A stretch of 64,000 bases of DNA from Desulfobacteraceae bacterium. Its GTDB lineage: Bacteria; Desulfobacterota; Desulfobacteria; Desulfobacterales; Desulfosarcinaceae. Position 1 is the first letter of the stretch, and every line of letters begins with the position of its first letter. The stretch spans positions 62,001 through 126,000 of the forward strand of contig JABDIN010000029.1 of the NCBI GenBank assembly GCA_013003715.1. The letters run 5' to 3'. A program made the translations under genes and the position numbers. A model generated the notes under the pieces. The model made no database searches. It saw nothing but the letters and a program-made list of their open reading frames with translations, and was not told where the DNA came from. Below, piece after piece: positions 17,880 to 26,210 of the stretch.

Positions 17880-18635
17880 ATGACTAATAATCACATGTTT
17901 AAAGAAGTCCGTCCAAGTAAAATCACACAGAAGATTATCGCCCAGGTCAGGACCGCTATCCTCGAGGGCAAGCTCAAACCCGGGGAAAAACTGCCACCGG
18001 AAAAAGACCTGGTGGACCTGTTTCAGGTGAGCAAACAAACCCTGCGCGAATCCCTGCGCGCCCTTGAACACATGGGATTGATCGATGTCCGGAAGGGGAT
18101 CGGCGGAGGCCCCTTTATCGTCGAAGTGGATATCGAGGTGACCAAGGAAAGCCTGGCAAACTACCTCTATTTCAAAAACCTGACCCTGGACAACATCACT
18201 GAATTTCGGAAGCTGATTGAACCCTATGCGGCCGGCAGGGCAGCCGAGACCATATCCACCGCGGATTTGGCCCACCTCAAGGAACTCAATGATTCAGCCC
18301 GCAAAAACCTTGGAGAAAATAATGTGCCGGCGGCCAAAAAGGATGAAATCAACTTTCACAAAACCATTGCGGAGCAGACCAACAACCCGATATTGATTCT
18401 GGTCCTGGATTTTGTCGAGAGCCTGGTGGTGGATTTCAAGCGGATGTTCGGTCCGGATCAAAAGTTTTTTGAAGATGTCCTGGACGCCCATGACCGGATC
18501 TACAAGGCCATCGGCGACCGCGATGCGAAAAGAGCAGCAGCGGAGATGCACGACCATATCGTGGCCATCGAAGAAAACCTGATGAAGCTCAGGGAAGACA
18601 CCGTGATCACCCGGGTCTATTCCGACTCGGAATAA
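17880..18635 (+). CDS. GntR family regulator, FadR subfamily (FCD domain)
   Basis: This 251-residue protein has an N-terminal winged helix-turn-helix (about residues 12-75, with LKPGEKLPPEKDLVDLFQVS and TLRESLRALEHMGLIDVRKG) and a C-terminal all-helical FCD ligand-binding domain. The metal/ligand residues are Asp/His in KDEINFHKTIAEQTNN and the later DAHDRI and MHDHI motifs. It is expected to sense a pathway intermediate and repress the neighbouring pyrimidine genes on both sides. Two starts are possible (ATG 17880 or ATG 17895) and neither has a clear Shine-Dalgarno. The gap to the dehydrogenase gene is 124 bases. Confidence 0.88.
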   Translation: MTNNHMFKEVRPSKITQKIIAQVRTAILEGKLKPGEKLPPEKDLVDLFQVSKQTLRESLRALEHMGLIDVRKGIGGGPFIVEVDIEVTKESLANYLYFKNLTLDNITEFRKLIEPYAAGRAAETISTADLAHLKELNDSARKNLGENNVPAAKKDEINFHKTIAEQTNNPILILVLDFVESLVVDFKRMFGPDQKFFEDVLDAHDRIYKAIGDRDAKRAAAEMHDHIVAIEENLMKLREDTVITRVYSDSE

Positions 18636-18759
18636 ACGGCCGTCATCCTACTGCAACACCAGTTCCTGTTCGATCCCGAATGCCGGGCGGCATGACCGGA
18701 TGTCCTTATCGGCCGGCAGCATATCAAAACAACGAGACTGTATTTAAGGAGGCACACCA

Positions 18760-20214
18760 ATGTCATTGTCTGTCGTAAATAATTACATCAATGGTGAATT
18801 CGTCCAGTCCGATTCAGCACAATTCGGCGATGTATGGAATCCGGCAACAGGTGAAAAAATAGCCACGGTTCCCTATGGCACCAAAGCGGATGTGGACCGG
18901 GCCGTCAAGGCCGCCCGGGATGCCTACCCGGAATGGCGCGAAACGCCGCCGCTCACCCGTGCCCGCTATCTGTTCCGTCTCAAGGACGCCTTTGAGGAGA
19001 ACTTCGAAGAGATCGCCGAAACCCTCACCATCGAGCAGGGAAAGGTCATCGATGAAGCCCGCGGCGAAGTCCGGCGTATGATCGAAAATGTGGAGCATGC
19101 CACCGGTGTAACCACCCTCATGTGCGGTTATACCCTGGAGGATATCGCCAAAGGAATTGACTGCTACGGCCACCGGCAGCCCATGGGTGTCTTCGCCGCC
19201 ATCGTACCTTACAATTTCCCGGGGATGGTTGCCTGGTGGTTTCTGCCTTATGCCCTGGTCACCGGCAACACCTTCATCGTCAAACCCTCGGAGCAGGTGC
19301 CCATGACCCAGACCAAGATATTCGAAATCATCGACGACATCGGATTTCCCGAAGGGGTTGTCAATATGGTTCACGGCGCTAAAGACGTGGTCAACGGGCT
19401 ATTGGATCACCCCGACATCAAGGGGATATCCTTTGTGGGATCCACACCAACGGCCCAATATATCTACAAGCGCTGCGGGGAGACTGGTAAACGGGTACAG
19501 GCCCTGGGCGGTGCCAAGAACATTGTCGCTGTCATGCCCGATGCGGACCTGGACCAAGGGCTGCCCTCCCTGGTGTCCTCTTTTTACGGCTGTGCCGGCC
19601 AGCGGTGCCTCGCCGGCGCCGTATTGGCACCCGTGGGGGATATCGCAGATGAATTGAAGGACAAATTCGTGGCCTCGGCCAAACAGATCAAGGTCGGTAA
19701 TGGCCTCGACGAGCAGACGGCAATGGGACCCCTGGGCAATGCCGGTCACAAAGAACGCGTCCTGGGGTTCATCGAAAAGGGCATCGCCGAAGGTGCCGAC
19801 CTGGTACTCGATGGACGCGATTGCATTGTCGAGGATTATCCGAACGGTTTTTTTGTTGGCCCCACTTTTTTCGACAAGGTCACCCCTGACATGAGTATCG
19901 CCGGCGAGGAAATTTTCGGCCCGGTGGTGAGCATGGTAAGGGCCAAGGACCTGGATGATGTCATTGATCTGGTCAATACGCGCAGATATGCCAACGCCTC
20001 ATGCATCTATACCTCCAGCGGCCGTGCGGCCAGGGAATTCAAATACCGGGTCAATCCGAGCATGGTCGGCATCAATATCGGTGTCGCCGCACCCATGAGC
20101 TTTTTCCCGTTCGGCGGATACGGCAATTCCATGTTCGGCGATATCAAGGCCCATGGACAGGAGATTTTCCAATTCTTCACCGACACCAAGGTTGTTATCG
20201 AGCGTTGGTTTTAA
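18760..20214 (+). CDS. mmsA: CoA-acylating (methyl)malonate-semialdehyde dehydrogenase
   Basis: This 484-residue aldehyde dehydrogenase is of the MmsA/IolA type: VPYNFPGMVAWWFLPYALV, SFVGSTPTAQYIYKR, GAKNIVAVMPDADLD, the catalytic cysteine in YGCAGQRCLAGAVLAP and EIFGPVVSMV. Family members convert malonate or methylmalonate semialdehyde with CoA and NAD to acetyl- or propionyl-CoA and CO2. In this operon it would finish breakdown of beta-alanine (from uracil) or beta-aminoisobutyrate (from thymine). AAGGAGGCACACC precedes the ATG. The aminotransferase that would supply the semialdehyde is not in the window. Confidence 0.9.
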   Translation: MSLSVVNNYINGEFVQSDSAQFGDVWNPATGEKIATVPYGTKADVDRAVKAARDAYPEWRETPPLTRARYLFRLKDAFEENFEEIAETLTIEQGKVIDEARGEVRRMIENVEHATGVTTLMCGYTLEDIAKGIDCYGHRQPMGVFAAIVPYNFPGMVAWWFLPYALVTGNTFIVKPSEQVPMTQTKIFEIIDDIGFPEGVVNMVHGAKDVVNGLLDHPDIKGISFVGSTPTAQYIYKRCGETGKRVQALGGAKNIVAVMPDADLDQGLPSLVSSFYGCAGQRCLAGAVLAPVGDIADELKDKFVASAKQIKVGNGLDEQTAMGPLGNAGHKERVLGFIEKGIAEGADLVLDGRDCIVEDYPNGFFVGPTFFDKVTPDMSIAGEEIFGPVVSMVRAKDLDDVIDLVNTRRYANASCIYTSSGRAAREFKYRVNPSMVGINIGVAAPMSFFPFGGYGNSMFGDIKAHGQEIFQFFTDTKVVIERWF

Positions 20215-20297
20215 TGCGCCACTAACCACTTACCACTTACCACTTGCCCATTGTACCCGGCTGCAATGCACCGGGCACCATGTTAAGGAGGGGAAAA

Positions 20298-20744
20298 ATG
20301 CCGCTGGTTAATTTCGGAGCCATCATGAATTTTGCCGAAGAGATCGAAACTTTGGATATGGCCTACTATCAGGCAGCTGCAGGAAACCCTGCTTGTGAAG
20401 TGAACAAGGCGCTGTTTGAGCAGTTCGCCAAGGATGCCGGGAAAAACATACAAACGGTCAAGCGCACCCGCCGCGAGAATGTCACCGAGATGATCCTGGA
20501 GGGAATCCAGAATTTCACCCGGGAGCCGTTTCAGCTGAATATGGAAATCAAAAGCGCCGACGCATGCCACACCTGTGCGCTTGGAGAAACCATAGATACG
20601 ATAAAAACGCTGGAGGAACGGGCCGAACGCTATTATCAGGCGGCTGCCGACAAAATGAAGGCGCTTCCCGAGGTGGCACGGGCGCTGAAGCTCATGGGGA
20701 AAAAGCGAAGTGCGCATTTGAAAATGCTCGATCAATTGTCTTGA
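20298..20744 (+). CDS. ferritin-like/rubrerythrin-like helical protein
   Basis: This 148-residue, wholly helical-looking protein begins with LVNFGAIMNFAEEIETLDMAYYQAAA and ends with a second Glu/Tyr/His-bearing helix (ERAERYYQAAADKM ... KKRSAHLKML), the pattern of rubrerythrin-type four-helix bundles. A central ADACHTCALGE segment carries two cysteines. A full set of diiron ligands cannot be confirmed by eye. The frame is open from 20244, but AAGGAGGGG lies just before ATG 20298. It lies between mmsA and the M20 carbamoylase and is surely cotranscribed; its role in pyrimidine breakdown is unknown. Confidence 0.65.
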   Translation: MPLVNFGAIMNFAEEIETLDMAYYQAAAGNPACEVNKALFEQFAKDAGKNIQTVKRTRRENVTEMILEGIQNFTREPFQLNMEIKSADACHTCALGETIDTIKTLEERAERYYQAAADKMKALPEVARALKLMGKKRSAHLKMLDQLS

Positions 20745-20779
20745 ATGGAACTGAGAGCGCCTATCCGGAGGAGGTAATT

Positions 20780-22021
20780 ATGGAAACCAAAGATTTACGC
20801 ATAAGCGGTTCGCGCCTGAGAAAAAGCCTTGAGGAGATGGCCGCAATCGGCGCAACCCCCGGTGGGGGCGTGCAGCGGCTGACCTTGTCCGACGAGGACA
20901 AAGTGGCCAGGGATCTGTTCGTCAAATGGCTCCGCGAACTCGACCTGGACGTCACCATCGACGACATGGGCAACATCTTCGGCCGGCGGGCCGGTGCCGA
21001 CAACCGCCTTGCGCCGGTGATGAGCGGCTCCCATATCGACTCCCAACCCAAAGGGGGGCGTTTTGACGGTATACTGGGGGTAATGGGTCCTCTGGAAGTG
21101 CTGCGCACCCTGCACGAGAACAAGGTCGAAACCCACCGGCCCATCGACATCGTCGACTGGACCAACGAAGAGGGATCCCGGTTCGCACCGGCCATGGTCG
21201 CCTCCGGTGTGTGGGCCGGCGCCCTTGAAAAAGAGTGGGCCTACAACCGCACCGATATCAACGGCAAACGCTTCGAAGACGAACTTATCCGCATCGGCTA
21301 CAAAGGGGAGATCCCCTGCCGGCAACACCCCCTGCACGCCTATTTCGAATACCATATCGAGCAGGGACCCATTCTCGAACGGAAGGGCAAGCTCATCGGC
21401 GCTCCCAAGGGCATCCTGTGCCTCCACTGGTACGACATCTACCTGGAAGGAACCGCCAACCAGGTGGGGCCCACCCCCATGAAAGGGCGCAACGACGCCT
21501 TGTGTGCCGCCGCAGAAATGATATTGAAGGTCAACCAACTGCCCACCAAAATGGGCGGGGACATGGTGGCCACCGTTGGAGAGATCCAAAATTACCCGAA
21601 TTCGCGGAACATCATCCCCGATAAGGTCCACTTCACCGTGGATATCCGCTCCTGGGACGACGATCTGGCCATTGCCGCCTGGGAGGATGTCCGAAAGGCA
21701 TTCGAGGAAATCGCCGGTCAAAGAGGTTGTCCCATCCGCATCGAGGAGACATGGCGCGTGGCACACTCGCCCTTTGATGAGCGATTGGTTCAACGCGTAC
21801 TGCAGTCTGCGGAAAACCTGGGTTATCCGGCCCTTCACATGGTCAGTGGCGCGGGGCATGATGCCAGTTATATGAATCAGATTACCTCCACCGCAATGAT
21901 TTTCGTTCCCAGTATCGGTGGCCGCAGCCATGTGGAGGTGGAAAACACCACCTGGGAAGACTGTGAAGCCGGTGCCAATGTATTGCTTCAATGCATGTTG
22001 GCATCCGCCAATGAAAAATAA
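20780..22021 (+). CDS. M20 family N-carbamoyl-amino acid/N-carbamoyl-beta-alanine amidohydrolase
   Basis: This 413-residue Zn-dependent hydantoinase/carbamoylase family member has SGSHIDSQPKGGRFDGILGV (metal His and Asp), DWTNEEGSRFAPAM with the catalytic and metal Glu, the YHIEQGPILE motif, VGPTPMKGRNDAL in the dimerisation domain and GAGHDASYM near the C-terminus. It hydrolyses the ureido group of N-carbamoyl-beta-alanine or N-carbamoyl amino acids. I chose ATG 20780 after GGAGGAGG; the frame is open far upstream into the ferritin-like gene. It lies directly before PreT/PreA and dihydropyrimidinase. It duplicates the presumed job of the divergent nitrilase. Confidence 0.9.
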   Translation: METKDLRISGSRLRKSLEEMAAIGATPGGGVQRLTLSDEDKVARDLFVKWLRELDLDVTIDDMGNIFGRRAGADNRLAPVMSGSHIDSQPKGGRFDGILGVMGPLEVLRTLHENKVETHRPIDIVDWTNEEGSRFAPAMVASGVWAGALEKEWAYNRTDINGKRFEDELIRIGYKGEIPCRQHPLHAYFEYHIEQGPILERKGKLIGAPKGILCLHWYDIYLEGTANQVGPTPMKGRNDALCAAAEMILKVNQLPTKMGGDMVATVGEIQNYPNSRNIIPDKVHFTVDIRSWDDDLAIAAWEDVRKAFEEIAGQRGCPIRIEETWRVAHSPFDERLVQRVLQSAENLGYPALHMVSGAGHDASYMNQITSTAMIFVPSIGGRSHVEVENTTWEDCEAGANVLLQCMLASANEK

Positions 22022-22081
22022 GGGCCTATGATTTTTCTTGCTCAACCGTAAAAAAAATTAATCAAAAGAGGGAGGAGAATT

Positions 22082-23410
22082 GTGAGCTACGCCGACAATT
22101 TTAAAAAAATGAAACCGGGATTGGACTTCGGGCAGGCAGTGGCCGAGGCCGACCGGTGCCTTCTCTGCCACGAACCACCCTGTTCAACCGCGTGTCCGGC
22201 CAATACCCAGCCGGGAACCTTTATCCGTAAACTCAGAATGAAGAATATCACGGGCGCCATCCGGACCATCAAGGAGAACAACATCCTCGGTGGTGCCTGC
22301 GGTGTCTTATGCCCCACGGCACGTCTTTGTGAAAAAGAATGCAGCGCCACCGGTATCGGCCGCCCTATTGAAATAGGAAAGATCCAACGATTTCTCGTCG
22401 AGCAGTCCTGGGAACGCAACCTCAATCTGTTCGACACCCCGAATCCCCGGAATGAGAAGATTGCCGTTGTGGGCTCTGGACCGGGAGGTTTGAGCTGTGC
22501 CGCCGAACTGGCCAAAAAAGGTTTCCCGGTGACGGTCTTCGAGGCCCGTCCGGAGCCGGGTGGTGTCCTGCGCTATGGTGTGGTTTCCTATCGGTTTGAC
22601 CTTGATTTCCTGGAAAAAGAACTCGGGGATGTGAAATCGCTTGGCGTGGAATTCAAATGCAATACCCGGATCGAAGGCGATCGCGGGGCTGAGAAATTGC
22701 TCGAAAACGGCTACAGTGCAGTGTTTCTGGCACCGGGGCTTTGGGGTGCCATGCGCCTCGCCCCTGAAAAGGAGCCTTCTGAGGGCCTGTTCACATCGGT
22801 GGAATATCTTGCAGCCCTGAGGGACGGGCGATTGGAAGAGATCGCCTCACAGGTGGAGGGGAAAACCGTGGCGGTAATCGGCGGCGGGTCTGTAGCCATG
22901 GACTGCATAGAATCGGCAGCCAAATTGGGAGCCGAAGACGTCTACCTGGTCTACCGCCGCTCCTGGATGCAGATGCCGGCGGAAGAGGATGAACGCATAG
23001 AGTCCCTTGAGGCCGGTGTTCACTATCTTCTGCTGAATCAGCCCACCGGCTATCGCACCGATGAGAAAAATCGCCTCACCGGCCTGAAAATGGTACGAAC
23101 CCGCCTGGGTGAATCCGATGATTCCGGCCGCCGGCGTCCTGAAGTGATCCCTGAATCGGAATGGACATTGGATGCGGTCATGGTCATCGAAGCCATCGGC
23201 AACCGGGCGGAATCGGATTCCTCACGATGGTACCCGAATGTGGACGTGGATGACAAGCTGCTCATAAAAGCGGATCCGGAAACCGGCACCACCTCCACAC
23301 CGGGCATCTTCGCGGGTGGAGATATCGTCAGAGGCCCGGCACTGGTGGTCAATGCCGTCCAGGACGGCAAGCTTGCCGCCAAGGCTATCCAGGAATACTT
23401 AAAGGAATAG
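22082..23410 (+). CDS. preT: NAD-dependent dihydropyrimidine dehydrogenase, PreT-type flavoprotein subunit
   Basis: This 442-residue flavoprotein resembles PreT and the GltD small subunit of glutamate synthase. The N-terminal region has cysteine clusters CLLCHEPPCSTACPA and CGVLCPTARLCEKEC for two 4Fe-4S centres. The FAD site is VVGSGPGGLSCAAELA, the NAD(P) site VAVIGGGSVAMDCIESA, and the C-terminal FAD motif GIFAGGDIVRGPALV. It passes electrons from NADH to PreA for reduction of uracil or thymine. It starts with GTG (22082) after GGGAGGAGAATT. PreA follows 12 bases later. Confidence 0.9.
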   Translation: MSYADNFKKMKPGLDFGQAVAEADRCLLCHEPPCSTACPANTQPGTFIRKLRMKNITGAIRTIKENNILGGACGVLCPTARLCEKECSATGIGRPIEIGKIQRFLVEQSWERNLNLFDTPNPRNEKIAVVGSGPGGLSCAAELAKKGFPVTVFEARPEPGGVLRYGVVSYRFDLDFLEKELGDVKSLGVEFKCNTRIEGDRGAEKLLENGYSAVFLAPGLWGAMRLAPEKEPSEGLFTSVEYLAALRDGRLEEIASQVEGKTVAVIGGGSVAMDCIESAAKLGAEDVYLVYRRSWMQMPAEEDERIESLEAGVHYLLLNQPTGYRTDEKNRLTGLKMVRTRLGESDDSGRRRPEVIPESEWTLDAVMVIEAIGNRAESDSSRWYPNVDVDDKLLIKADPETGTTSTPGIFAGGDIVRGPALVVNAVQDGKLAAKAIQEYLKE

Positions 23411-23422
23411 GAGGGCCATGAT

Positions 23423-24745
23423 ATGCCCGGAAAAGATATCGATCTGTCCATAGAATTTCTCGGAAAAACATTTAAAAACCCCTTCCTGCTCTCATCCTCG
23501 CCCGTCTCAAACAGCGCCGAAATGGTGGCGCGTTCCTTTGACGCGGGGTGGAGCGGGGTGGTCTTCAAAACCCTGAATTCGGATCGCTTACCGATCATTC
23601 ACCCCTCCCCCCGGATGAACTCCTACCATTACGGAGACAAACGGCTGGTGGGATTGCAGAATGTCGAACAGATATCCGACCGACCGTTGAAAGACAACCT
23701 GGTGGATTTCCTTTACCTGAAAAAACACTACCCCGATCATATTCTCATCTCCAGCATCATGGGATTCTCCAACGATGAATGGGCCTATCTGGCCAAAGCC
23801 TCCGAAGACAACGGCGCGGATATGCTGGAACTGAACTTCTCATGCCCCCACATGTGCATCGAGGGCACCGGCCACCATGTGGGAAAGGCGTTTGATCTCA
23901 TCGAAAAGTTCACTGCCACCGTAAAAAGTACGGTTTCCATACCCATCATCGCCAAAATGACCCCCAACATCACCGACATGAACGAACCGGCCATGTATGC
24001 CAAAAACGGCGGGGCGGACGCCATATCGGCCATCAACACGGTCAGCGGCATATCGGAAATCGGTCTGGACGACCTGGTGCCCAAACCCAATGTTTTCGGT
24101 GTGGGAGCTGTCAGCGGCACGTCCGGACCGGCCATCAAACCCATCGGATTGCACTTCATTGCCGATATGGCCAAGTGCGACGACCTGGCCCTGCCCCTGT
24201 CCGGCATCGGCGGTATCGAAACCTGGGTGGATGCGCTGGAATATATTCTTCTGGGATCGTCAACCATCCAGGTCACCACCGGCATCATTCACTACGGTTA
24301 CCGGATCGTAGAGGATATGATCGAGGGCTTGTCCGATTTCATGAGGGAAAAAGGTATTGCCCGGGTGCAGGATCTGGTGGGGCGTGCCCTTGAAAATGTG
24401 AAGACCACCAATCATTTTGACCTCGACCGACAGGGCATTTCACAGTACGACCTGGATCGGTGCGTGGGCTGCGGTCAATGTTACACGGTCTGCATGGATG
24501 CAGCCGGCCAGGCATTGGAATGGGACGCGAAGAACCGCCGCCCCAGACTCATCGAAGAAAAATGCCTGAGTTGCATGATCTGCAGCTTTGTCTGCCCGGT
24601 ACCGGACCTGATCACTTTCAAGGAGATGCCACAGACTTGGAACCGGAAAGAGACAGCAGTTATGGATCCGGATCTTGAAAAAGAGATCGCCCATGAACCC
24701 TTTATTGCCACATCAACCGAAGGAGGTAACGAATGTCTGTGCTAA
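23423..24745 (+). CDS. preA: NAD-dependent dihydropyrimidine dehydrogenase, PreA-type subunit
   Basis: This 440-residue protein has a dihydroorotate-dehydrogenase-like FMN barrel. The catalytic loop is ELNFSCPH, whose cysteine is the expected general acid; NTVSGI and the FMN phosphate loop LSGIGGIETW follow. A two-cluster ferredoxin domain follows (CVGCGQCYTVCMDA and CLSCMICSFVCPVPDL). It reduces uracil/thymine to the 5,6-dihydro form, together with PreT. The last codons run past the start of the dihydropyrimidinase gene by 13 bases, placing the latter's Shine-Dalgarno inside preA and coupling translation. Confidence 0.91.
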   Translation: MPGKDIDLSIEFLGKTFKNPFLLSSSPVSNSAEMVARSFDAGWSGVVFKTLNSDRLPIIHPSPRMNSYHYGDKRLVGLQNVEQISDRPLKDNLVDFLYLKKHYPDHILISSIMGFSNDEWAYLAKASEDNGADMLELNFSCPHMCIEGTGHHVGKAFDLIEKFTATVKSTVSIPIIAKMTPNITDMNEPAMYAKNGGADAISAINTVSGISEIGLDDLVPKPNVFGVGAVSGTSGPAIKPIGLHFIADMAKCDDLALPLSGIGGIETWVDALEYILLGSSTIQVTTGIIHYGYRIVEDMIEGLSDFMREKGIARVQDLVGRALENVKTTNHFDLDRQGISQYDLDRCVGCGQCYTVCMDAAGQALEWDAKNRRPRLIEEKCLSCMICSFVCPVPDLITFKEMPQTWNRKETAVMDPDLEKEIAHEPFIATSTEGGNECLC

Positions 24746-26124
24746 TCAAAGGCGGCCTGATCGTCACGTCAACCGGCCGGTATACCGCAGATCTGTTTGT
24801 CGAAGGCGACACCATCAAAACCATCGGAACCCATCTGGATGTGGTTGCGGATGAAGTGGTGGATGCTTCAGGCAAGTACGTTCTCCCAGGGGCAATCGAT
24901 CCCCACACCCACCTGAGCATGCCGTTCATGGGTACCCATGCCCAGGATGATTATGAAACCGGCACCATTGCCGCTGCCTGCGGCGGTGTGACCACCGTGG
25001 TGGACTTCGACCTGCAGCAGGCCGGCGAATCCCTCCTGGACGCCATTGAGCGGAAAAAATCATGGGCCGAAGGAAAAGTAGCCGTGGATTACTCCCTGCA
25101 CCCGGCCATAATGGACCCGCGCCCGGAAGTCATTGCGGAAGTCAAGAATGCCATACGCGACTACGGCACCCCCAGCTTCAAAATTTTCATGGTATATGAT
25201 TTCAGGGTGGACGACGCCACCATGATTAAACTCCTCGAAGAAACCAAGAAATACGGCGGCCTTGTCCAGGTCCATGCGGAAAACGTCTACATGATCCAGC
25301 ACATGAACGAAGTGCTTGAAAAAGAGGGCAAGCTCGCCCCGTACTACCACGCTATGAGCCGTCCCAATATCGCGGAAGAAGAAGCCGTGGCCCGTGCCGC
25401 CAAAATGGTGGAGCTGACCGGATCGCGGATCTACATCGTCCACCTCTCCTCCAAAGAGGGGCTCTTCAGGGTCAAGGAAGCGCGCAACCGGGGCGTCAAC
25501 GTCTATGCCGAAACCTGTCCCCAATACCTGCTCCTGGATGATGAGCGGTACAACGAGGCGGACTGGGGCGGCGCCAAATACGTCATGTCGCCGCCGCTGC
25601 GCACCAAAGAGAGCAACGACGCCCTATGGGGCGGCATCAACAGCGGAGATGTCCAGGTATTGGCCACGGACCACTGTCCCTTCGACTTCAAGGGCAAAAA
25701 AGACATGTTCGGCAAGAAAGACTACAAAAAAATCCCCAACGGCGCACCGGGCATCGAAACCCTGCTGATGATCCTCCACTCCGAGGGCGTGGCCAAGGGA
25801 CGCATCAGCCTCGAAAAGATGGTCGATATTCTCTCCACCGCTACCGCGCGTATGTTCGGCCTCAAGGACAAGGGGGAGATCATCGCGGGTAAAGACGCCG
25901 ACATCGTCCTCTTCGATCCCGGTCAGAAATTCACCATCACCCAGAGCAAACTGCACATGAACGTGGACTACACCCCCTTCGAAGGCTGGGAAGTCCAGGG
26001 CATGCCGGTCGCCGTATACTCCCGTGGCAAAAAAGTCGCCCAATGGAATGGTGAAAAAATGGATTTTATCGGGGAGATCGGCCGGGGGAAATTTATTAAA
26101 CGGGAGGCGTTTGAGGGGTTTTAA
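24733..26124 (+). CDS. hydA: dihydropyrimidinase (D-hydantoinase)
   Basis: This 463-residue cyclic amidohydrolase has the first metal motif IDPHTHLSMPFMG, the lysine that becomes carboxylated in TPSFKIFMVYDF, metal histidines in VQVHAENV and IYIVHLSSKEG, and the catalytic Asp in ATDHCPFDFKGK. It opens dihydrouracil or dihydrothymine to the N-carbamoyl beta-amino acid, the substrate of the two amidohydrolases in this locus. GAAGGAGGTAACGA just before the ATG is an almost perfect ribosome-binding site. It is the last gene of the rightward operon; no terminator hairpin was seen. Confidence 0.93.
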   Translation: MSVLIKGGLIVTSTGRYTADLFVEGDTIKTIGTHLDVVADEVVDASGKYVLPGAIDPHTHLSMPFMGTHAQDDYETGTIAAACGGVTTVVDFDLQQAGESLLDAIERKKSWAEGKVAVDYSLHPAIMDPRPEVIAEVKNAIRDYGTPSFKIFMVYDFRVDDATMIKLLEETKKYGGLVQVHAENVYMIQHMNEVLEKEGKLAPYYHAMSRPNIAEEEAVARAAKMVELTGSRIYIVHLSSKEGLFRVKEARNRGVNVYAETCPQYLLLDDERYNEADWGGAKYVMSPPLRTKESNDALWGGINSGDVQVLATDHCPFDFKGKKDMFGKKDYKKIPNGAPGIETLLMILHSEGVAKGRISLEKMVDILSTATARMFGLKDKGEIIAGKDADIVLFDPGQKFTITQSKLHMNVDYTPFEGWEVQGMPVAVYSRGKKVAQWNGEKMDFIGEIGRGKFIKREAFEGF

Positions 26125-26151
26125 TTGCCTTTGGAGTATGGGAATTGAATG

Positions 26152-26205
26152 ATAGTCGCGGACTGGATGATTTTTCAATCCATTGTACAAGCTGTTCAAA
26201 CTCAA
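26152..26205 (-). repeat. dispersed repeat B, copy 3 (diverged)
   Basis: It resembles repeat B with TAGTCGCGGACTGGATGAT, TTTTTCAATCCATTGTACAA and CAAACTCA, with about seven extra bases before the last block. On the minus strand it reads NGLKNHPVR where other copies read NGMKNYPAR. It lies between hydA and the AAA ATPase gene, just beyond the latter's stop. Confidence 0.55.
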
Positions 26206-26210
26206 TCTAT

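Noticed and set aside
20795-22045. 416-residue open frame on the minus strand
   Set aside because: It is antisense to the M20 carbamoylase, whose motifs and ribosome-binding site are clear; the antisense protein has no family resemblance.
24733-24745. Overlap of preA and hydA as a possible frameshift
   Set aside because: Both proteins have complete family ends, and the perfect Shine-Dalgarno for hydA lies inside preA, so this is normal translational coupling.
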